Part shown: piece after piece, positions 35,421-44,514 of the stretch
Numbering within the stretch: position 1 is the stretch's first letter
How the letters are laid out: every line of letters starts with the position of its first letter
Assembly: GCA_018222345.1 (NCBI GenBank)
Contig: JAAFAL010000009.1
Span: 1-44,731 of the forward strand
Reading direction: 5' to 3'
DNA from: a bacterium
GTDB lineage: Bacteria > Pseudomonadota > Gammaproteobacteria > Nevskiales > OUC007
Length of the DNA: 44,731 nt
The notes under the pieces: generated by a model
What the model saw: the letters and a program-made list of their open reading frames with translations, nothing else
Databases searched by the model: none
Told to the model about the DNA's origin: nothing
Made by a program: the position numbers and the translations under genes

Positions 35421-36902
35421 ATGGCCCTGGCCACCGTCCACAGCCGCGCACTGGACGGTTTGCACGCCACCGCAGTGGCTGTCGAGGTCAACCTGTCACC
35501 CGGCCTGCCGGGTATGACCATTGTTGGCCTGCCCGAGGCCGCGGTGCGCGAGGCCAAGGATCGCGTACGCGCTGCCGTGCAAAACAGCGGCTTTGAATTC
35601 CCGGCTCGGCGCATCACCGTCAATCTGGCCCCAGCCGATCTGCCCAAGGAAGGTGGCCGCTTCGATCTGGCCATCGCCGTGGGCATTCTGGTGGCCAATG
35701 GGCAGGCGCCGGGCGAATGGCTCGACAACCACGAATTTATTGGTGAGTTATCGCTATCTGGTGCGCTACGCCCGGTACGCGGATGCCTGCCTGCAGCCTT
35801 GCAGGCGGTGAAAGCAAATCGCGGCTTGATTGTGGCGCCAGACAACGGGGCCGAAGCCGCCCTGGCCCGCCAGGCCAAGGTTTCGCTTGCACCGCATCTA
35901 CTGGATGTCGCCCGTGCCATGCGCGGCGAAGGCGAACTCGAGCCCGCTACCGCATTGCCGGGCAAGGCGGTGGCTTCGATACCTGACCTGGCTGACGTAC
36001 AGGGCCAGCACCAGGCGCGCCGGGCCTTGGAAATTGCCGCAGCAGGCGGGCATTCGCTGTTGATGTTTGGCCCGCCCGGCAGTGGCAAATCGATGCTGGC
36101 CGCGCGGCTACCAGGCATTTTGCCGCCGCTCACCGACGCCGAGGCCCTGGAGGTTGCTGCCGTGCAGTCCATCTCGCGCGAGGGCTTTGACGCGGCGCGC
36201 TGGGGCCAACGCCCGTATCGCGGGCCGCATCACACCGCATCGGGTGTTGCGCTGGTCGGCGGCGGCGGAAATCCCGCGCCAGGCGAAATCACCCTGGCTC
36301 ATCAAGGGGTTCTTTTTTTGGACGAATTGCCGGAGTTCGACCGCCGTGCGCTGGAGGTGCTGCGCGAACCGTTGGAAAACGGCCGCATCACCATCTCCCG
36401 CGCCGCACGGCAGGTCGATTTCCCGGCCAAGTTTCAACTTGTTGCCGCCATGAACCCCTGCCCCTGCGGGTATTTGGGTGATGCCAGTGGCCGTTGCCAT
36501 TGTTCGCCCGATCAAGTCGCGCGCTACCGCGGGCGCGTGTCCGGGCCTTTGCTGGATCGCATCGACCTGCGGATCGAGGTACCCCGCGTGCCAGCCGAAG
36601 CCTTGAGCGGCGGCACGCCGGGCGAGACATCGGAACTGGTCGCAAAGCGCGTCGCAGTGGCGAGAGACGCCCAATCTGCCCGCGGCTGCCTGAACGCCGC
36701 ACTGCCCGGCGCTGAATTGGAAGCCGCCTGTGGCCTGGACGATGCCGGCCGGCAATTTGTCACGCAGGCCAGCGAGCGCATCGGCCTGTCGGCGCGTGGC
36801 TACCACCGTGTGCTACGCGTTGCACGAACGATTGCCGATTTGCAGTGCACCAATGTGGTGCAGAACGCGCACTTGGCCGAGGCAATTGGGTATCGGCGGT
36901 AG
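35421..36902 (+). CDS. comM: YifB/ComM family AAA+ ATPase
   Basis: A 493-residue Mg-chelatase-like AAA+ protein. ComM is a hexameric branch-migration helicase that helps integrate DNA in natural transformation. The N-terminal lon-like region (MALATVHSRALDGLHA, SPGLPGMTIVGLPEAAV) precedes Walker A GPPGSGKSM, Walker B VLFLDELPEF and the family zinc-ribbon-like MNPCPCGYLGD with further Cys/His (GRCHCS). It is complete and follows ubiK by 12 bases. Confidence 0.95.
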   Translation: MALATVHSRALDGLHATAVAVEVNLSPGLPGMTIVGLPEAAVREAKDRVRAAVQNSGFEFPARRITVNLAPADLPKEGGRFDLAIAVGILVANGQAPGEWLDNHEFIGELSLSGALRPVRGCLPAALQAVKANRGLIVAPDNGAEAALARQAKVSLAPHLLDVARAMRGEGELEPATALPGKAVASIPDLADVQGQHQARRALEIAAAGGHSLLMFGPPGSGKSMLAARLPGILPPLTDAEALEVAAVQSISREGFDAARWGQRPYRGPHHTASGVALVGGGGNPAPGEITLAHQGVLFLDELPEFDRRALEVLREPLENGRITISRAARQVDFPAKFQLVAAMNPCPCGYLGDASGRCHCSPDQVARYRGRVSGPLLDRIDLRIEVPRVPAEALSGGTPGETSELVAKRVAVARDAQSARGCLNAALPGAELEAACGLDDAGRQFVTQASERIGLSARGYHRVLRVARTIADLQCTNVVQNAHLAEAIGYRR

Positions 36903-36956
36903 TGGGCGCGCATGAATGGCTTACGCGCACAAGTGTCACGGCTAGTAACCGCCGCC

Positions 36957-37327
36957 ATACCGGATTGGCACACGACGCCTCATTGCACCAAGGAAATACT
37001 GCTTGCGACAAAGGGGCAGGACGCCCGCCCAACGTGCGCCTTTGGCGCAGCCGGCGCGCGCAGCGTATTTCGGGCCCCGAACAATTTTTTGGAGCGAGGA
37101 CGTGTTTGAGCGACCGCAGGGAGCGAGTTCCGCAGCGCCCGAAATGCGTGAGCACGACGGGCAGTCGAAATACAGGGATGTATTTCGACCAAGCCTCAGG
37201 CGCACACGCTTTTGCCTACTTTTGGCAAGACAAAAGTGGGTCGCCGCAGCCAGCGGCGAAACCTGACAGTGCGATTGGCGTGGCAACTCAAGCAACCTGA
37301 GCGCACAACGCAGTCTTGTCGCAGGCA
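36957..37327 (-). repeat. Interspersed repeat, copy B (most complete)
   Basis: This is the fullest copy in the window; it is in reverse orientation to copies A and C. It contains the 10-bp stem TCGAAATACA/TGTATTTCGA (37165-37188), a hairpin ACTTTTG/CAAAAGT (37218-37237) and CGCCGC-type GC stems next to it. Reading frames in it give Arg/Cys/Ala-rich translations that I regard as non-coding. It fills most of the 36903-37464 gap after comM; the 54 bases after the comM stop and the stretch to 37464 hold nothing else I can identify. Confidence 0.85.
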
Positions 37328-37464
37328 AGCACAGGTAGCGGTGCCACAACTCCTAACTGGATTCCCGCTACGCGCAGTTGCTACGCAACCCTGTGCGGGA
37401 ATGACGGGAGTATTTCCGTTGTGACTGGAGCGGTTTCCCGCCGATCTGCGATGAACCACAAAAA

Positions 37465-37487
37465 AGGCCCGCCGATTAGGCGGGCCT
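37465..37487 (-). terminator. Rho-independent terminator of the TorF-type porin
   Basis: A perfect 9-bp stem, AGGCCCGCC / GGCGGGCCT, with a 5-base loop, followed on the minus strand by a T run. It stands 27 bases after the porin stop. Confidence 0.9.
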
Positions 37488-37513
37488 CTTCAAACTAAGT
37501 CGGAAGACTTCGT

Positions 37514-38242
37514 TTAGTCGATCGGCAGCGACCAGCTATAGCCGGCGATGATCGAAGGGTTGTCAGATGCGTTGAACGGCTGAGCACCGTAGAAGTTCGC
37601 ACTGGCGTTGCTTTCTTCAGCGTAAGTCGTGGCGATGAAGAAATCACCAACGTTCAGGCTGATGCCAAAGTCGAAGAACGCATCGTCCGTGTCTTGCGTG
37701 CCGGTGGCAGCAGTGTCATAGGCGTCACCTTGTGGCAGGTAAGCACCAACGTGCGTGCCAATCGACATGGTGTCGGACAGCGGAATGTCGTAGTTCAGGT
37801 CGAGGTATGCGTACTCGTCATCCTGAACACCTTCGAAACCGCCCGGGGCAATCCAGAGGTAACCGCTGAAGTTGCCAGCCGACAGGCCAGCATAGACTTC
37901 GGTCGCGTTCAGGTTGCTACCTGCCGACGATTCTTGGGACGGGAACAGGTAATACAACACACCAAAGTCGAGGCCAACGGCGCCGGCTTCGAGTGCGTAA
38001 CCACCGTAGATGTCAACTTCTTCCAAGCCACCGGCATTGGAAATCCAGGTGCCTGCATACAGGCCGCTATCGGCCGACCAGTCCAGGGCGCCCCAAACTT
38101 GTGGCGAATCGACTTCGAGACCACGGAAAACGTATTCGGTCGAAACACCAACTGATGCTTCTACCTCGGCGGCAGCCGGCATCGATGCCAACGTACCCAA
38201 ACCAATCAGCGAACCAGCCGCAATGGCTTTGAAGTTACGCAT
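37514..38242 (-). CDS. TorF family putative porin (TIGR02001 type)
   Basis: A 242-residue protein with a signal peptide (SLIGLGTLASMPAAA). It has a barrel-like sequence rich in Gly/Tyr/Asp, including ASVGVSTEYVFRGLEVDSPQVWGALDWS and the late SWSLPID end. This matches the TIGR02001 outer-membrane family often encoded by glnK-amtB, and the 2.6-kb distance here keeps a loose link to nitrogen genes. A strong AAGGAG ribosome site precedes ATG at 38242. The final residue is Asp rather than Phe. It diverges from rep. Confidence 0.85.
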   Translation of the reverse strand: MRNFKAIAAGSLIGLGTLASMPAAAEVEASVGVSTEYVFRGLEVDSPQVWGALDWSADSGLYAGTWISNAGGLEEVDIYGGYALEAGAVGLDFGVLYYLFPSQESSAGSNLNATEVYAGLSAGNFSGYLWIAPGGFEGVQDDEYAYLDLNYDIPLSDTMSIGTHVGAYLPQGDAYDTAATGTQDTDDAFFDFGISLNVGDFFIATTYAEESNASANFYGAQPFNASDNPSIIAGYSWSLPID

Positions 38243-38392
38243 GTCTTTTCTCCTTGAAAAAAACTTCTTTGAAAATCGCCGAATCGGCGTGTAACGTCCG
38301 CGCCGCGCGCCCTGAGAGTTTATCCTGCAGTTAACGCCGCACTGATGCTGCGGTGCACAAATTACATCCGCCCCCAAGCAAATGCAAGCCCC

Positions 38393-40366
38393 ATGCCGAC
38401 TTTAAACAAACCGCAACAAAAGGCGGTTTCACACACGCATGGGCCCTTGCTGGTGCTGGCTGGCGCAGGCAGTGGCAAAACCCGCGTCATCACCGAGAAG
38501 ATTGCCTGGCTATTGCGGCAAGCAGGTTACACGCCCGAGAAGATTGTCGCCGTCACCTTCACCAACAAGGCCGCACGCGAGATGGCCAGCCGCGTGCGCA
38601 GCGTGGTGGATGCACGCGATGCCGCCAAGCTGCAAATCAGCACCTTCCACCGCTTGGGGCTGCGCATCCTCATCGAGGAATCAGCCAATGTCGGCCTGCG
38701 CGCCAATCTGTCGATTTTTGATGCCGAGGATTGCGCCAAGCTGATCCGCGACCTGGGCGTGGCCGAGCCCGACCGCATCAAACTGGTCAAAAAGCTGATC
38801 TCGGACTGCAAGCAAGCGCTGATTACGCCCGAGCAAGCCGCCGAGGCCGCCAGCAATGACGGCGACGCCACGGTGGCGCGCATCTACGGCGCTTACGAGC
38901 AACACTTGCGCGGCTACAACGCCGTGGATTTTGACGATTTGCTGGTGCTGCCAACCCGGCTGCTGGAGGACAATGAAGAGGCGCGCACTCGCTGGCAACA
39001 ACGGGTGCATTACTTGTTGGTTGACGAATATCAGGACACCAACCCCGTGCAATACCGCATGATGCGGGCGCTAGTTGGCCAGCGCGCGCGGTTCACCGTA
39101 GTGGGCGACGATGACCAGTCGATCTACCGCTTCCGCGGTGCGCGGCCGGAAAACCTCGGCGATTTGTCCACCGACTTCCCCGACCTCGACGTCATCAAGC
39201 TGGAACAAAACTACCGCAGCGCCCAGCGCATCCTGCGCGTGGCCAATGCGGTGATTGGCGGCAACCAGCGGTTGTACGAAAAAACCTTGTGGAGCACCCT
39301 GGGCGAAGGCGAGCCGATTCGCTACATCGCTGCGCCCGACGAGCAGGCCGAGGCCGAGCGCATCGTTACCGACATTGCTGCGCGGCGCATTAGCGGCCAA
39401 GCCAAGCTGCGTGACTTTGCAGTGCTGTACCGCAGCAACTACCAGGCGCGTGCGCTGGAGCAAGCGCTGCGCAGCGCTGGCATGCCCTACCGCATGACTG
39501 GCGGCCGCAGCTTTTTTGACCACGCCGAGATCAAGGATTTGCTGGCCTACCTGCGGCTGCTGAGCAACCCGGACGACGACCGCGCCTTCTTGCGCATCAT
39601 CAACACGCCGCGGCGCGAACTGGGCTCGGCCACGCTGCAAAAACTTGGCGCACTGGCAGCCGAGCGTGAGTGCAGCCTGTTTGACGCCGCCTGTGCCGCC
39701 GCCGACTTTGGCAGCCTGCCCGGCCGCCAAGCGCGCGAGCTGACCCACTTCTGCGACTGGATGCAAGCCACTGGCGAAGCCTCGCAAGGCATTGATGTGC
39801 ACGAACTGATGAAGCGCATCATCGACGAGTTGGACTTTAACGACTGGCTACGCAGCAGCACACCCGACAAACAACGCGCTGAACGCCGCATCAAAAATGT
39901 GCAGGAACTGGCCGACTGGATGAAGCGCCTGGCCGACGATGGCAAGACACTGGACAAGGCGGTGCACTATTTCGGCCTGCTGGACATGCTGGACAAAGCC
40001 GATGGCAGCGACGACGAAGACTTGGTGCAGCTGGCCACCCTGCATGCGTCCAAGGGCCTGGAGTTCCCGCACGTGACCATTGCCGGTTGCTTTGCCGGCA
40101 GCATCCCGCATGAAAACGCCGAAGACCTGGAAGAAGAACGGCGCTTGTTCTACGTGGGCATTACCCGCGCCCAGCAAAGCCTGTTGCTGACCGCCCCGCA
40201 GCGCGTGCGCCGCGGTGGCGAGACCGCCATAACCAAGCCGTCGCGGTTTATCAGCGAGATACCCGCCGAAGATTTGGAGCGCACCGACACCCAACGCAGC
40301 CCCAGCGAGCGCCGTGCCAACAGCCAGGCGAAGATGCGTGACTTGCGGGCATTGCTGGAAGAATGA
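38393..40366 (+). CDS. rep: ATP-dependent DNA helicase Rep
   Basis: A 657-residue superfamily-1 helicase moving 3'-5' and aiding replication forks. It aligns from the first residues to E. coli Rep (MPTLNKPQQKAV). Motif I is LAGAGSGKTRVIT, II VDEYQDTN, III VVGDDDQSIYRFRGARPENL, IV KLEQNYRS, V TLHASKGLEFPHV and VI ERRLFYVGITRAQ. ATG at 38393 is chosen; the track-type start at 38345 adds 16 unlikely residues. It is monocistronic and divergent from the porin gene. Confidence 0.95.
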   Translation: MPTLNKPQQKAVSHTHGPLLVLAGAGSGKTRVITEKIAWLLRQAGYTPEKIVAVTFTNKAAREMASRVRSVVDARDAAKLQISTFHRLGLRILIEESANVGLRANLSIFDAEDCAKLIRDLGVAEPDRIKLVKKLISDCKQALITPEQAAEAASNDGDATVARIYGAYEQHLRGYNAVDFDDLLVLPTRLLEDNEEARTRWQQRVHYLLVDEYQDTNPVQYRMMRALVGQRARFTVVGDDDQSIYRFRGARPENLGDLSTDFPDLDVIKLEQNYRSAQRILRVANAVIGGNQRLYEKTLWSTLGEGEPIRYIAAPDEQAEAERIVTDIAARRISGQAKLRDFAVLYRSNYQARALEQALRSAGMPYRMTGGRSFFDHAEIKDLLAYLRLLSNPDDDRAFLRIINTPRRELGSATLQKLGALAAERECSLFDAACAAADFGSLPGRQARELTHFCDWMQATGEASQGIDVHELMKRIIDELDFNDWLRSSTPDKQRAERRIKNVQELADWMKRLADDGKTLDKAVHYFGLLDMLDKADGSDDEDLVQLATLHASKGLEFPHVTIAGCFAGSIPHENAEDLEEERRLFYVGITRAQQSLLLTAPQRVRRGGETAITKPSRFISEIPAEDLERTDTQRSPSERRANSQAKMRDLRALLEE

Positions 40367-40438
40367 TTGGAATTACGCCAGTGTGGCGTGCCTGCGCGGT
40401 CTTGAATTGAACCGCGAAGATTGGCGCGAGTAAGGGTT

Positions 40439-40618
40439 CTCCCCTCACCCGCCAGCGCTACGCGCTAACGACCTCTCCCCATAGACAGTGCGAAGCACAT
40501 CACACCTTCTCCAGCTTGCGGGAGAAGGTGGCGCGAAGCGCCGGATGAGGGTCGGGGGAAGAGCCTGCCCCTAGCTTGAACAGGGGTGCCCGAAGGGCGG
40601 ATGGGGGTGCGCGAATGA
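40439..40618. repeat. REP-like repeat cluster
   Basis: Between rep and the cytochrome gene lies a diverged series of the same motifs as at 28055-28137: CCCCTCACCC, CCTTCTCC ... GGGAGAAGGTG, GCGCCGGATGAGGG and then GGGCGGATGGGGG and GAATGAGGG. Several short stems can form. No protein is evident in the 275-base gap. Confidence 0.75.
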
Positions 40619-40641
40619 GGGACCGCCGACGCGGCCAGTGG

Positions 40642-41130
40642 CTACTGCCCCAAGCCTGCGTTCTTGAGCATCAGCTTCACTGACGCGGCAATTTGATCTT
40701 CGCTCAGGCTGGGGTCGCCGGCTTTGGCGGCCATTTGGCCACGGCCGTTGACCACACTGGCAATCAACCCATCGACACCGCGCTCGTTCAAACGGGGTTG
40801 CCAGGCGGCTTTGTCGCCCGACTTGGGCGCGCCGAGCACGCCGCCGGTGTGGCAACCGGCGCACAGGCCGCCAACAATCTCTTCTGCGCTGCGGTCGTCT
40901 TCTTCGCTGGCTGCCGCCACCTTGAGCATGCTCGGGTCGGTGACCACTTGGCCCACCGGCGCAATGCGCTCGGTGATATTGGCATTTTGCAGCGCGACAA
41001 CTTCATCGCTGGGCTCGCCGCTGGTAATCATGCCCGACACGACGATGATGAATATGGTCAGTGCCACCAAAAAACCCAGGACGCCCAGGAAGGTCATCAG
41101 GAAGACTCGGTCGTGCTGTGTGCTGTCCAC
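40642..41130 (-). CDS. Cytochrome c5 family protein, membrane-anchored
   Basis: A 162-residue c-type cytochrome with one N-terminal membrane segment (FLGVLGFLVALTIFIIVVSG) and one heme motif CAGCH (residues 90-94). GGVLGAPKSGDKAAWQPR is the c5 signature, and Met133 (GRGQMAAKAG) is the likely sixth ligand. It carries electrons in the periplasm. The start is probably GTG at 41130 (VDSTQHDRVFLM), as relatives have a short cytoplasmic DxxF stretch; ATG at 41097 is the alternative. Confidence 0.9.
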   Translation of the reverse strand: MDSTQHDRVFLMTFLGVLGFLVALTIFIIVVSGMITSGEPSDEVVALQNANITERIAPVGQVVTDPSMLKVAAASEEDDRSAEEIVGGLCAGCHTGGVLGAPKSGDKAAWQPRLNERGVDGLIASVVNGRGQMAAKAGDPSLSEDQIAASVKLMLKNAGLGQ

Positions 41131-41271
41131 GCGATTGCCTCGATGCGGCCGACAGGCGACGCTGCCAGCGATGTATTCAGTTGGAATGGCGCCGGGCGGC
41201 AACCACTGCCACCCATTTTAGCATTGCACGCCGCGGGGTGTGGCGGCTGCGCAACCCGTATCTGTAGCCGT

Positions 41272-42675
41272 TTAGTGCTTGTCGCGCTCTGCCAGCTTGC
41301 GGGTCAGGGTGTTGCGGCCCCAACCCAGGCGCTTCGCGGCCTCTTGCTTGTGCCCGTTGGTGACCCGCAGGGCCACGTCAATCATGGCGTTCTCCAGCAA
41401 GGCCACGGCGCGGTCAACCACTGCAGGCGCATCGCGCTGCAACTCGGCTTCGGTCCAGCGCGCCGCCGCATCCGGCCAGGCGTCCGATGCAGGTTCAGCA
41501 TGCGTGGTCGCGTTTGCGCCGGGCCGCTGAACTTCGGGCGGCAGGTCTTCAACGTGTACGTCGGCACCCGGCGCCATCACTGTCATCCACCGGCAAACAT
41601 TCTCAAGTTGGCGCACATTGCCCGGCCAATCGAAGCGCTGCAGGATTTCCACCGCGTCGGGCAAAATACGCTTGGCTTCCACGTCCAGCTCCACCGAGGC
41701 GCGGGCGAGAAAATGGGTTAGCAGTAACGGCACGTCGCTCAGCCGCTCGCGCAGCGGCGGGATGCGGATGCGGATGACATTCAGCCGGTGATACAGATCC
41801 TCACGAAACCTGCCTTCGCTCACCGCGGTTTCCAACTCCTGGTTGGTGGCGGCAATCACGCGCACATCCACCTGTACCGGTACATGGCCGCCGACGCGGT
41901 AGAACTGACCGTCGGACAACACCCGCAGCAGCCGTGTTTGCAGGTCGGCCGGCATGTCGCCGATCTCGTCCAGGAACAAGGTGCCGCCGTTGGCTTGCTC
42001 GAAGCGCCCGCGGCGCTGCGCGGTGGCGCCTGTGAATGCGCCCTTCTCGTGGCCGAAAAACTCCGATTCCATGAGGTCGCGCGGTATCGCAGCGGTGTTC
42101 ACTGCAATAAAGGGCTTACCGCCGCGGGGGCTGTGCTCATGCAAAGCCTGTGCGACCAGTTCTTTGCCAGTCCCAGATTCTCCGGTCACCATCACAGAAA
42201 TATTTGACCGAGACAGACGGCCAATTGCCCTGAAGACTTCTTGCATTGAAGGCGCTTCGCCCACAATGATTGCATGCTGTTTTTCTGGGCGTATGGTGTT
42301 TTCTTCGCGCTCATTCGATCGTGCGGCGCGAATCACCAGTTCAATCGCCACATCCAGGTCGAAGGGCTTGGGCAGATACTCAAAGGCACCGGTCTGATAA
42401 GCAGCAACGGCACTGTCCAGGTCGCTGTGGGCGGTCATGATGATGATCGGCAGCGTCGGGTGCGCCTCGCGCACGCGGTCGATCAACTTGTGGCCGTCCA
42501 TGCCCGGCATGCGCACATCGGTGACCAGCACATTGGGCGGGGCGGGCGCCTCGGCTAGCGCATCGAGCGCCTCCACCCCGCCTTCGAAGCTGCGCGCGGT
42601 CACATCGGCGTCTTCCAGCGCTTGCTGGAACACCCAGCGGATCGATTCGTCGTCATCAACGATCCAGACTTCCAT
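41272..42675 (-). CDS. ntrC: Nitrogen regulator NtrC
   Basis: A 467-residue sigma-54-dependent response regulator. The receiver has phosphoacceptor Asp53 (VTDVRMPGMDG). The AAA+ domain has Walker A GESGTGKE (165-172), the sigma-54 loop GAFTGA (212-217) and Walker B GGTLFLDEIGD. The Fis-type helix-turn-helix at the end (QEAAKRLGWGRNTLTRKLAE) matches NtrC. ATG at 42675, one base after the ntrB stop and behind GGAGG, is chosen over 42693. It should activate the glnK-amtB promoter in this window. Confidence 0.95.
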   Translation of the reverse strand: MEVWIVDDDESIRWVFQQALEDADVTARSFEGGVEALDALAEAPAPPNVLVTDVRMPGMDGHKLIDRVREAHPTLPIIIMTAHSDLDSAVAAYQTGAFEYLPKPFDLDVAIELVIRAARSNEREENTIRPEKQHAIIVGEAPSMQEVFRAIGRLSRSNISVMVTGESGTGKELVAQALHEHSPRGGKPFIAVNTAAIPRDLMESEFFGHEKGAFTGATAQRRGRFEQANGGTLFLDEIGDMPADLQTRLLRVLSDGQFYRVGGHVPVQVDVRVIAATNQELETAVSEGRFREDLYHRLNVIRIRIPPLRERLSDVPLLLTHFLARASVELDVEAKRILPDAVEILQRFDWPGNVRQLENVCRWMTVMAPGADVHVEDLPPEVQRPGANATTHAEPASDAWPDAAARWTEAELQRDAPAVVDRAVALLENAMIDVALRVTNGHKQEAAKRLGWGRNTLTRKLAERDKH

Positions 42676-42676
42676 G

Positions 42677-43756
42677 TCAGGAACCTCCATCACAGGCGAT
42701 CGGCAAGAACACCGAGAACACGGTGTTGCCCGGCTGGCTTTCGCATTCGATCAGGCCGCCGTGGCTGCGCACCAATGTTTGTGCGATGGACAAACCAAGA
42801 CCCGTGCCATCCGCGCGCGTGGTGACCATGGGGTAGAAGATTTTTGCCTGCATCTCCGCGCTGATGCCGGGGCCTGTGTCGCAGATGTCAATTTGCGCTA
42901 CCAGCTTGTGGCGCACAGCACCGATGGTGACCTGCCGCTTGGCGCGTGTACGCAGCAGCAATTCGCCTTGGCCGTCCATGGCATCCAGCGCGTTGCCGGC
43001 GATGTTCAGAAATGCCTGCACCAACTGTTCTCGGTCGGCAAGAATGTCCGGCAGGCTGGGGTCGTAATCGCGGTCGATGACAATGCCAGGCGGCAAATCG
43101 ACCGCCAACAACTCCCGAACATGCTCAAGCGCGGCGTGAACGTTAAGGCTGCTGATTTCGGGCCGGCGGTTAGGCCCCAGCATGCGATCGACCAAACGCT
43201 GCAGGCGGTCAGCCTCGCGGATGATGATTTCGGTGAGTTTTTTTGCGCTGTCGTCGCTGCTTTTACGCTGCAGCAACTGTGCTGCGCCGCGCAGGCCACC
43301 CAGGGGATTCTTGACCTCGTGCGCCAAGCCCCGCACAACCTCGCGCGACAGTTGGTGTTGCGCCAACAATTGGTCTTCACGGGTGATGCGCAAGTGGCGA
43401 TCCAGCGGCAGGAACTCCAATACCAACTGCACTTTGCCGCGGCGGTCGGTAATCGGCGTAAATGTACCGGACACCACCTTGGGCTCGTCGCCGTTCTTGC
43501 GCAGGCGCATCTCGCGGTGCGACAGCGGCACGCCAGTCGCAATGCATTCGCGGAACCGCCCAGTGCGCTCACGCAGATGCGCAATGGCCTGATCGACCGG
43601 TTCGCCCATGATTTGCCTAGCGCTCACGGCAAACAGCATCTCGGACGCAGCATTGGCGTAAGTGACGTTCAGCGCTTCATCCAGGCACACCACGGCAGTG
43701 ACCATGCCGTCGAGCACGTGACCGGGTTTTGGGATGACGCTACGCATGCGCTTCAT
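42677..43756 (-). CDS. ntrB: Nitrogen sensor kinase NtrB (GlnL)
   Basis: A 359-residue cytoplasmic histidine kinase that phosphorylates NtrC and is regulated by P-II. A PAS domain covers about 12-115, the H-box has His146 in RGLAHEVKNPLGG, and the ATPase has NIAGNALDAM (N box), DTGPGIS (G1) and GTGLGLSIAQTLV (G2). It has no membrane segments. ATG at 43756 is used; TTG at 43762 and ATG at 43747 are alternatives. It overlaps nothing and runs directly into ntrC. Confidence 0.95.
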   Translation of the reverse strand: MKRMRSVIPKPGHVLDGMVTAVVCLDEALNVTYANAASEMLFAVSARQIMGEPVDQAIAHLRERTGRFRECIATGVPLSHREMRLRKNGDEPKVVSGTFTPITDRRGKVQLVLEFLPLDRHLRITREDQLLAQHQLSREVVRGLAHEVKNPLGGLRGAAQLLQRKSSDDSAKKLTEIIIREADRLQRLVDRMLGPNRRPEISSLNVHAALEHVRELLAVDLPPGIVIDRDYDPSLPDILADREQLVQAFLNIAGNALDAMDGQGELLLRTRAKRQVTIGAVRHKLVAQIDICDTGPGISAEMQAKIFYPMVTTRADGTGLGLSIAQTLVRSHGGLIECESQPGNTVFSVFLPIACDGGS

Positions 43757-43794
43757 GCGCAATCCATCGCACAGACCGCGCCAAGTTCTACAGG

Positions 43795-43811
43795 CGCACC
43801 AGTTTAGTGCA
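43795..43811. promoter_or_regulatory. Putative NtrC-binding site upstream of ntrBC
   Basis: The 17-mer CGCACCAGTTTAGTGCA differs from the NtrC dyad TGCACYA-N3-TRGTGCA only at its first base. It lies 39-55 bases upstream of the ntrB ATG and 24 bases beyond the stop of the DUF4124 gene. In enterics, NtrC binds a site at the glnL promoter to repress it, so autoregulation is likely. Confidence 0.75.
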
Positions 43812-43834
43812 TATTCGCGGCGGCTGGGGGCATA

Positions 43835-44380
43835 CTAGCGTGCGCGCGGCGGCTTCATGAACACCGTAACGGCCTCGGCAGTGCCGACAACGTTGCCTTG
43901 CGCGTTGACAATTTCAGCGCTGACAGTATGTGCGCCGCGGTAAACCTCGCGCATGACCAGCGTGTTGGAATTGAGCGGCTCGCTATTCACCGCATCCCCA
44001 TCCAGGAAGAAGCGAACGCCGTGCCCCAACTTGGTGCGCAACGCGGGCTCACTTTGCACCACAACGGTGAGTGTGTGCGTCGCATCGCGAATGGTTTGCT
44101 CATTTTGCGGTTGCGCAATCGCGACCTGGGCGTACGACTGCGAGCCGCCACGATCAGCCGTTTTTGCGGATCGCTGCGTGCGAGACACGTCTATCTGCGT
44201 CGGCGCATCGAGCTCTATCGTGGGCACCGGCTCCAACTCAACCGCTTCGGCGGCGTCCTTATACTCAGCCGGCGGCTCATCGGTGTAATGCACGCTGCCA
44301 TCGTCATCGACATAGCGATAGATTTCCGCCGCCGCAGCAGCAGATGCGAAAAGTAGAACGATGGCGAGCAATTGCTTCAT
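43835..44380 (-). CDS. DUF4124 domain protein
   Basis: A 181-residue secreted protein. A signal peptide (LLAIVLLFASAAAAA) is followed by DUF4124 motif YRYVDDDGSVHYTDEPP. The C-terminal half is immunoglobulin-like (THTLTVVVQSEPALR, HTVSAEIVNAQGNVVGTA), a layout known in DUF4124 proteins upstream of ntrB. The two DUF4124 genes at 31805-32724 lack this second domain. The function is unknown. It is 78 bases upstream of the ntrB ATG on the same strand, with the NtrC box between. Confidence 0.87.
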   Translation of the reverse strand: MKQLLAIVLLFASAAAAAEIYRYVDDDGSVHYTDEPPAEYKDAAEAVELEPVPTIELDAPTQIDVSRTQRSAKTADRGGSQSYAQVAIAQPQNEQTIRDATHTLTVVVQSEPALRTKLGHGVRFFLDGDAVNSEPLNSNTLVMREVYRGAHTVSAEIVNAQGNVVGTAEAVTVFMKPPRAR

Positions 44381-44514
44381 GCGGGTTCGACATTACGTAT
44401 TGATTGCGGGTTCTGCAATACATACGACCGGAAACCGAAGGGGTTCTGGACAGACTAGCGTGAACGGGGCTAAGCGCAACCTACATACGCGGGTCGTGGT
44501 TGTTTGCAGGAACA
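44381..44514. other. Intergenic region upstream of the DUF4124 gene
   Basis: This holds two GCGGGTTC direct repeats (near 44381 and 44406) but no promoter or operator that I can name. It merges into repeat copy C. Confidence 0.4.

Noticed and set aside
36845..37459. Short open frames inside repeat copy B, also at 4-266
   Set aside because: The translations are Arg/Cys-rich, differ among frames and follow the repeat rather than any protein family.
38330..38365. Possible NtrC half sites (TGCACC) upstream of the porin
   Set aside because: The spacing between the half sites is wrong and no sigma-54 site is seen downstream.
43769..43783. Sigma-54-like TGGCGCG-GTCT-GTGC before ntrB
   Set aside because: It has two deviations at conserved positions, and transcription would begin at about the start codon, leaving no leader.
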